DNA from: Maribacter sp. BPC-D8
Lineage (GTDB): Bacteria; Bacteroidota; Bacteroidia; Flavobacteriales; Flavobacteriaceae
Assembly (NCBI RefSeq): GCF_035207705.1
Contig: NZ_CP128187.1
Span: 2,480,001-2,544,000 of the forward strand
Reading direction: 5' to 3'
DNA: 64,000 nucleotides
Positions 61,094 through 64,000 of the stretch are shown piece after piece. The notes beneath the pieces are model-generated. The model searched no databases, was not told where the DNA came from, and saw only the letters and a list, made by a program, of their open reading frames with translations. The first letter of the stretch is position 1. Each line of letters opens with the position of its first letter. Made by a program: the position numbers and the translations under genes.

Positions 61094-62740
61094 ATGTTTG
61101 AGATTTCAGATTTAAAATCAAAAAAGCTACCTGAATTACAGGAAATTGCGAAAGGACTTAAGGTTCCTAAATTCAAAACCTTAAAAAAACTAGATTTAGT
61201 TTATCAGATTTTGGACTTACAAGCCGCCAATCCGAAAGTTGCTGCAGCAATCGTTCCTGCTGCGACTGAAGAAGTTAGCAAGCCTGCAGAAGTAAAACCA
61301 AAACCGAAGCCAAAACCAAGACCTAGACCTCGTGTTGAAAAAAATACGAACAAAGAAACTACTGCTCCTGAAAAAGTAGCAGCAGAAAAGGCGGCACCAG
61401 CTAAGGTTAATGTAGCTAAAACAGAAAACACACAAGAAAGTGATTCTAAGGAACCTGTTGAGCAAAAAAGACCAAGACCAAGACCAAAAGCTGCCAACCA
61501 GCCTAACAAAAAGAATTCGCCTCAGAATAACAATCATAAAAATAAGCCTAATCCGAGACCGACTCACGACAAAAGTAATTTTGACAAAGATTTAAAGAAT
61601 AGGTATAAAGAACCTGAGTATGAGTTTGACTCTATTATTGCCAGTGAAGGTGTTTTAGATATCATGCAAGATGGATACGGATTCTTACGTTCTTCTGATT
61701 ACAACTACTTATCATCACCTGATGATATTTATGTTTCTCAATCGCAAATACGTCTTTTCGGATTAAAAACCGGAGATACAGTATTAGGTAATGTAAGACC
61801 ACCTAAAGAAGGAGAAAAGTATTTTCCACTTATTAAGGTGAGCAAAATTAACGGTATAGACCCACAAATAGTTCGTGACCGTGTGTCATTTGAGCATTTG
61901 ACTCCGTTATTCCCACAAGAAAAATTTAATTTGGCAGAACGCCAAAGTACGATATCAACACGTATTATTGATTTGTTCTCTCCGATAGGAAAAGGACAGA
62001 GAGGTATGATCGTATCTCAACCAAAGTCTGGTAAAACCATGCTTTTAAAAGATATCGCCAACGGTATTGCTGCAAACCACCCAGAAGTTTATCAAATTAT
62101 ATTATTAATTGATGAACGACCAGAAGAGGTTACCGACATGCAACGTAATGTACGCGGCGAGGTTGTAGCTTCAACTTTTGATAAAGAACCAACAGAGCAC
62201 GTACGCGTAGCTAATATCGTTTTAGAAAAAGCTAAGCGTTTGGTAGAATGTGGTCATGATGTTGTAATTCTTTTAGATTCAATTACACGTTTGGCAAGAG
62301 CATACAACACAGTACAACCAGCATCTGGTAAAGTATTAAGTGGTGGTGTTGATGCCAACGCATTACACAAGCCTAAAAGATTCTTTGGTGCTGCCCGAAA
62401 TATTGAAAATGGCGGCTCTCTTACCATTATTGCTACTGCGTTAACAGAAACTGGCTCTAAAATGGACGAAGTTATCTTTGAAGAATTTAAAGGTACCGGT
62501 AACATGGAACTTCAATTGGATCGTAAGATTGCAAACAGAAGAATTTTTCCTGCTATTGACCTTACATCTTCTAGTACACGTAGAGACGACATGCTATTGG
62601 ATGAAGCGACACTACAACGTATGTGGATCATGCGTAAGTACCTTGCAGACATGAACCCAGTAGAAGCGATGGAATTTATTGAACAACGCTTTAAACAAAC
62701 TAAAAACAACGAAGAGTTCTTAATGACCATGAATAAGTAG
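61094..62740 (+). CDS. rho: Transcription termination factor Rho
   Basis: The 548-residue protein has the Rho N-terminal SAP-like domain (about 1-45), a long Lys/Pro/Arg/Ala/Asn-rich disordered segment (about 55-165), the RNA-binding OB fold ([14 protein letters not shown]), and the RecA-like ATPase with Walker [23 protein letters not shown] (Q-loop region) and the arginine-finger side. E. coli Rho is 419 residues; the excess is in the disordered segment, as in other Bacteroidota. It terminates unstructured transcripts and acts with NusG. A strong terminator follows. Confidence 0.97.
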   Translation: MFEISDLKSKKLPELQEIAKGLKVPKFKTLKKLDLVYQILDLQAANPKVAAAIVPAATEEVSKPAEVKPKPKPKPRPRPRVEKNTNKETTAPEKVAAEKAAPAKVNVAKTENTQESDSKEPVEQKRPRPRPKAANQPNKKNSPQNNNHKNKPNPRPTHDKSNFDKDLKNRYKEPEYEFDSIIASEGVLDIMQDGYGFLRSSDYNYLSSPDDIYVSQSQIRLFGLKTGDTVLGNVRPPKEGEKYFPLIKVSKINGIDPQIVRDRVSFEHLTPLFPQEKFNLAERQSTISTRIIDLFSPIGKGQRGMIVSQPKSGKTMLLKDIANGIAANHPEVYQIILLIDERPEEVTDMQRNVRGEVVASTFDKEPTEHVRVANIVLEKAKRLVECGHDVVILLDSITRLARAYNTVQPASGKVLSGGVDANALHKPKRFFGAARNIENGGSLTIIATALTETGSKMDEVIFEEFKGTGNMELQLDRKIANRRIFPAIDLTSSSTRRDDMLLDEATLQRMWIMRKYLADMNPVEAMEFIEQRFKQTKNNEEFLMTMNK

Positions 62741-62761
62741 AACAATTCTAACATATATTTT

Positions 62762-62798
62762 AAAATCCCGATTTCAATACGAAATCGGGATTTTTTTT
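62762..62798 (+). terminator. Terminator of rho
   Basis: AAATCCCGATTTC (62763-62775) pairs perfectly with GAAATCGGGATTT (62781-62793) around a 5-base loop, followed by a T-run to 62798. It starts 22 bases past the rho stop. Confidence 0.94.
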
Positions 62799-62927
62799 AT
62801 TCCATAAACTCTGGCATTACATAAAACTAGACCACTATTATTCTTTTTAATATCTTTAGCATATTACAAAAGAACTCTCCCCCAGTCTTTTACCAATTTT
62901 CGTATTAATAATTTTAATTCTTAGAAA

Positions 62928-63629
62928 ATGAAAAGACCGACCACCCAAAGTATCAAAATCGCTTTATTCTGTGCACTAACAACAATCATTAGTTGCAATC
63001 AACCACAAAAAGCAAATAACCCCAAAAATGAAGACCCCATAGTCGTTGAAGCACCTGCACAACTCATCGCCATACCTGAAGCTCAGAGTATGTATGAATC
63101 TTATAGTAAAAGAAGAGTACCTCTAATTCAACACTACGAAGACTCTATAAATCGAATACATAAAGATGATAAAGAATTTGATGTTGGTAGATTTGTATAC
63201 TATGACTATAAAACAATTAAGCAATATTTAGCTTTTATAGAACAAGAGGCTGCAGATGCCGATGTTGAAATTTCGACTTTGAGGTTCTATTTCTCTAATT
63301 ATCCAGATGAAGTTATTTTTAAGAATACAAAAGATTCTATCAAACACCCTAGACAGAATTCTATAATGCTTTCCCCAACGTATAATGATGGAAAACGAGA
63401 TTACCTTTTCTACGTAGCACAAGGTGCAAAAGGCAAGCAAGCAGTACCATTAACAAATGACTTTGAAGATATAAAGGGATATAGCACTCGTATGCAAGAA
63501 AGAAATAAAGTGTATGCATCTATTGCACCTGGTTCAAATTCAACAGTTACAACCCCAATTAACGTACAAGGATCACAAAGCTTAACCTTAAATAGAGGGT
63601 CTGGTGTACCACCACCAAAGAACCAATAA
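62928..63629 (+). CDS. Hypothetical lipoprotein (233 residues)
   Basis: The protein begins with a lipoprotein signal (TTIISCNQ, Cys about residue 24), a Pro/Asn linker, a globular region (about 50-190; SMYESYSKRRVPLIQHYEDS, KTIKQYLAFIEQEA, RFYFSNYPDE) and a low-complexity tail rich in Ser/Thr/Asn ending SGVPPPKNQ. No domain is recognised. The membrane protein gene starting 24 bases downstream is probably in the same operon. Confidence 0.75.
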   Translation: MKRPTTQSIKIALFCALTTIISCNQPQKANNPKNEDPIVVEAPAQLIAIPEAQSMYESYSKRRVPLIQHYEDSINRIHKDDKEFDVGRFVYYDYKTIKQYLAFIEQEAADADVEISTLRFYFSNYPDEVIFKNTKDSIKHPRQNSIMLSPTYNDGKRDYLFYVAQGAKGKQAVPLTNDFEDIKGYSTRMQERNKVYASIAPGSNSTVTTPINVQGSQSLTLNRGSGVPPPKNQ

Positions 63630-63653
63630 TTTTAAAATAACAAGGCTAAAATC

Positions 63654-64000
63654 ATGCTAGCGTACCTTCTGGACAATTACTACATGCCACTCTATTTTAT
63701 AGCACTGGTGCTATGTATAATAAAATATAAATTATACTATGATACGGTATTAAGGTATTTTCCAATATTACTAGCCTACACCTTCATGTCAGAAGTATTA
63801 GGGCTAATAGTAAGAGACGTAGATGACATTCAATTAGTATACAGACAAGAATATTACAATTACAACACCATAATTTTCAATATATATGATATAATTTTCT
63901 TTCTATATTTTTTTTATATCTATTATCAGTTAAGCGATAATAGGCTCACTAAAAATTTAATAAAATATGGCGGAGCAACTTTTTTACTAACGTGTATAGT
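63654..64000 (+). CDS. Integral membrane protein, N-terminal part (cut by window edge)
   Basis: From the ATG at 63654 the frame stays open to the window end (about 115 residues). The product starts MLAYLLDNYYMPLYFIALVL and shows about four hydrophobic segments, with RDVDDIQLVYRQEYYNYNT between two of them. No domain can be named from this part. It follows the hypothetical lipoprotein by 24 bases. Confidence 0.7.
   Translation, partial: MLAYLLDNYYMPLYFIALVLCIIKYKLYYDTVLRYFPILLAYTFMSEVLGLIVRDVDDIQLVYRQEYYNYNTIIFNIYDIIFFLYFFYIYYQLSDNRLTKNLIKYGGATFLLTCI

Noticed and set aside
61204..61567. Two Leu/Phe/Ser-rich frames antisense to rho
   Set aside because: They mirror the Lys/Pro/Arg-rich Rho segment in other frames and have no independent support.
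1..64000. CRISPR array, prophage, transposon or integrase
   Set aside because: No regularly spaced repeats, no recombinase or phage genes, and no long terminal inverted repeats were seen on either strand.

Overview
The window is AT-rich bacterial chromosome from a member of the Bacteroidota, most likely a marine Flavobacteriaceae (a Maribacter/Zobellia/Cellulophaga-like organism; genus is inference). Reasons: promoters of the type TTG/TTTG-N19-22-TAnnTTTG, general lack of Shine-Dalgarno sequences, many 'SC'-type lipoproteins, lineage families (DUF4293 next to rho, DUF1599-folP-cdaA, BT_3928-type DoxX, DUF4197, DUF1684, DUF4920, DUF3667), glutamine synthetase III beside a eukaryote-like GSII, and a Rho with a large basic N-terminal extension. 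No transposase, phage gene, rRNA or CRISPR array was seen. One tRNA (Arg, ACG) is present.

Layout. 1-7.4 kb: an ABC exporter pair (permease cut by the window edge), grpE-dnaJ, a TIGR01777 epimerase, a DUF4920 lipoprotein-like protein with mnmD, ilvE and a MazG-like pyrophosphohydrolase. 7.2-11.2 kb: two tiny membrane proteins, crcB, then a nitrogen module of PII, AmtB and an outer-membrane porin. 11.2-17.8 kb: envelope proteins, an Lrp/AsnC regulator with a palindromic operator candidate, a small helical protein, purU, DUF4197 and two alpha/beta hydrolases. 18-23 kb: pyrF, prfA, ApbE, a Rieske protein and purM. 23-26.5 kb: divergent GSIII and GSII. 26.5-28.9 kb: a Ca2+/Na+ exchanger, a 50-residue conserved-looking small protein with its own full promoter, apt, and tRNA-Arg.

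29-48.5 kb is the accessory region: a uronic-acid catabolic locus without SusC/SusD. It holds a GH88 unsaturated glucuronyl hydrolase, a double DUF1080 (3-keto-disaccharide hydrolase) lipoprotein, a Tat-exported Gfo/Idh/MocA oxidoreductase, mannonate dehydratase (uxuA), a beta-propeller/HEAT/cytochrome-c lipoprotein, a probable fructuronate-reductase SDR, a DMT permease, a glucose-dehydrogenase-like SDR, an exported mutarotase, a Nudix/winged-helix regulator with a decayed Nudix box, a LacI regulator, a complete TRAP transporter and uronate isomerase (uxaC). A coherent reading is: periplasmic trimming or 3-keto oxidation of uronosides, TRAP uptake, UxaC, SDR, UxuA, giving 2-keto-3-deoxygluconate. 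The best regulatory signal is a LacI-type palindrome abutting a consensus promoter upstream of uxaC-dctPQM.

49-64 kb returns to core genes: clpS, prmA, tpiA, a BT_3928-type DoxX protein, DUF1599, folP, cdaA (c-di-AMP synthesis), DUF3667, an MsbA-like ABC exporter, truA, a YfcE-type phosphoesterase, envelope proteins, DUF4293, rho, a hypothetical lipoprotein and a membrane protein cut by the right edge.
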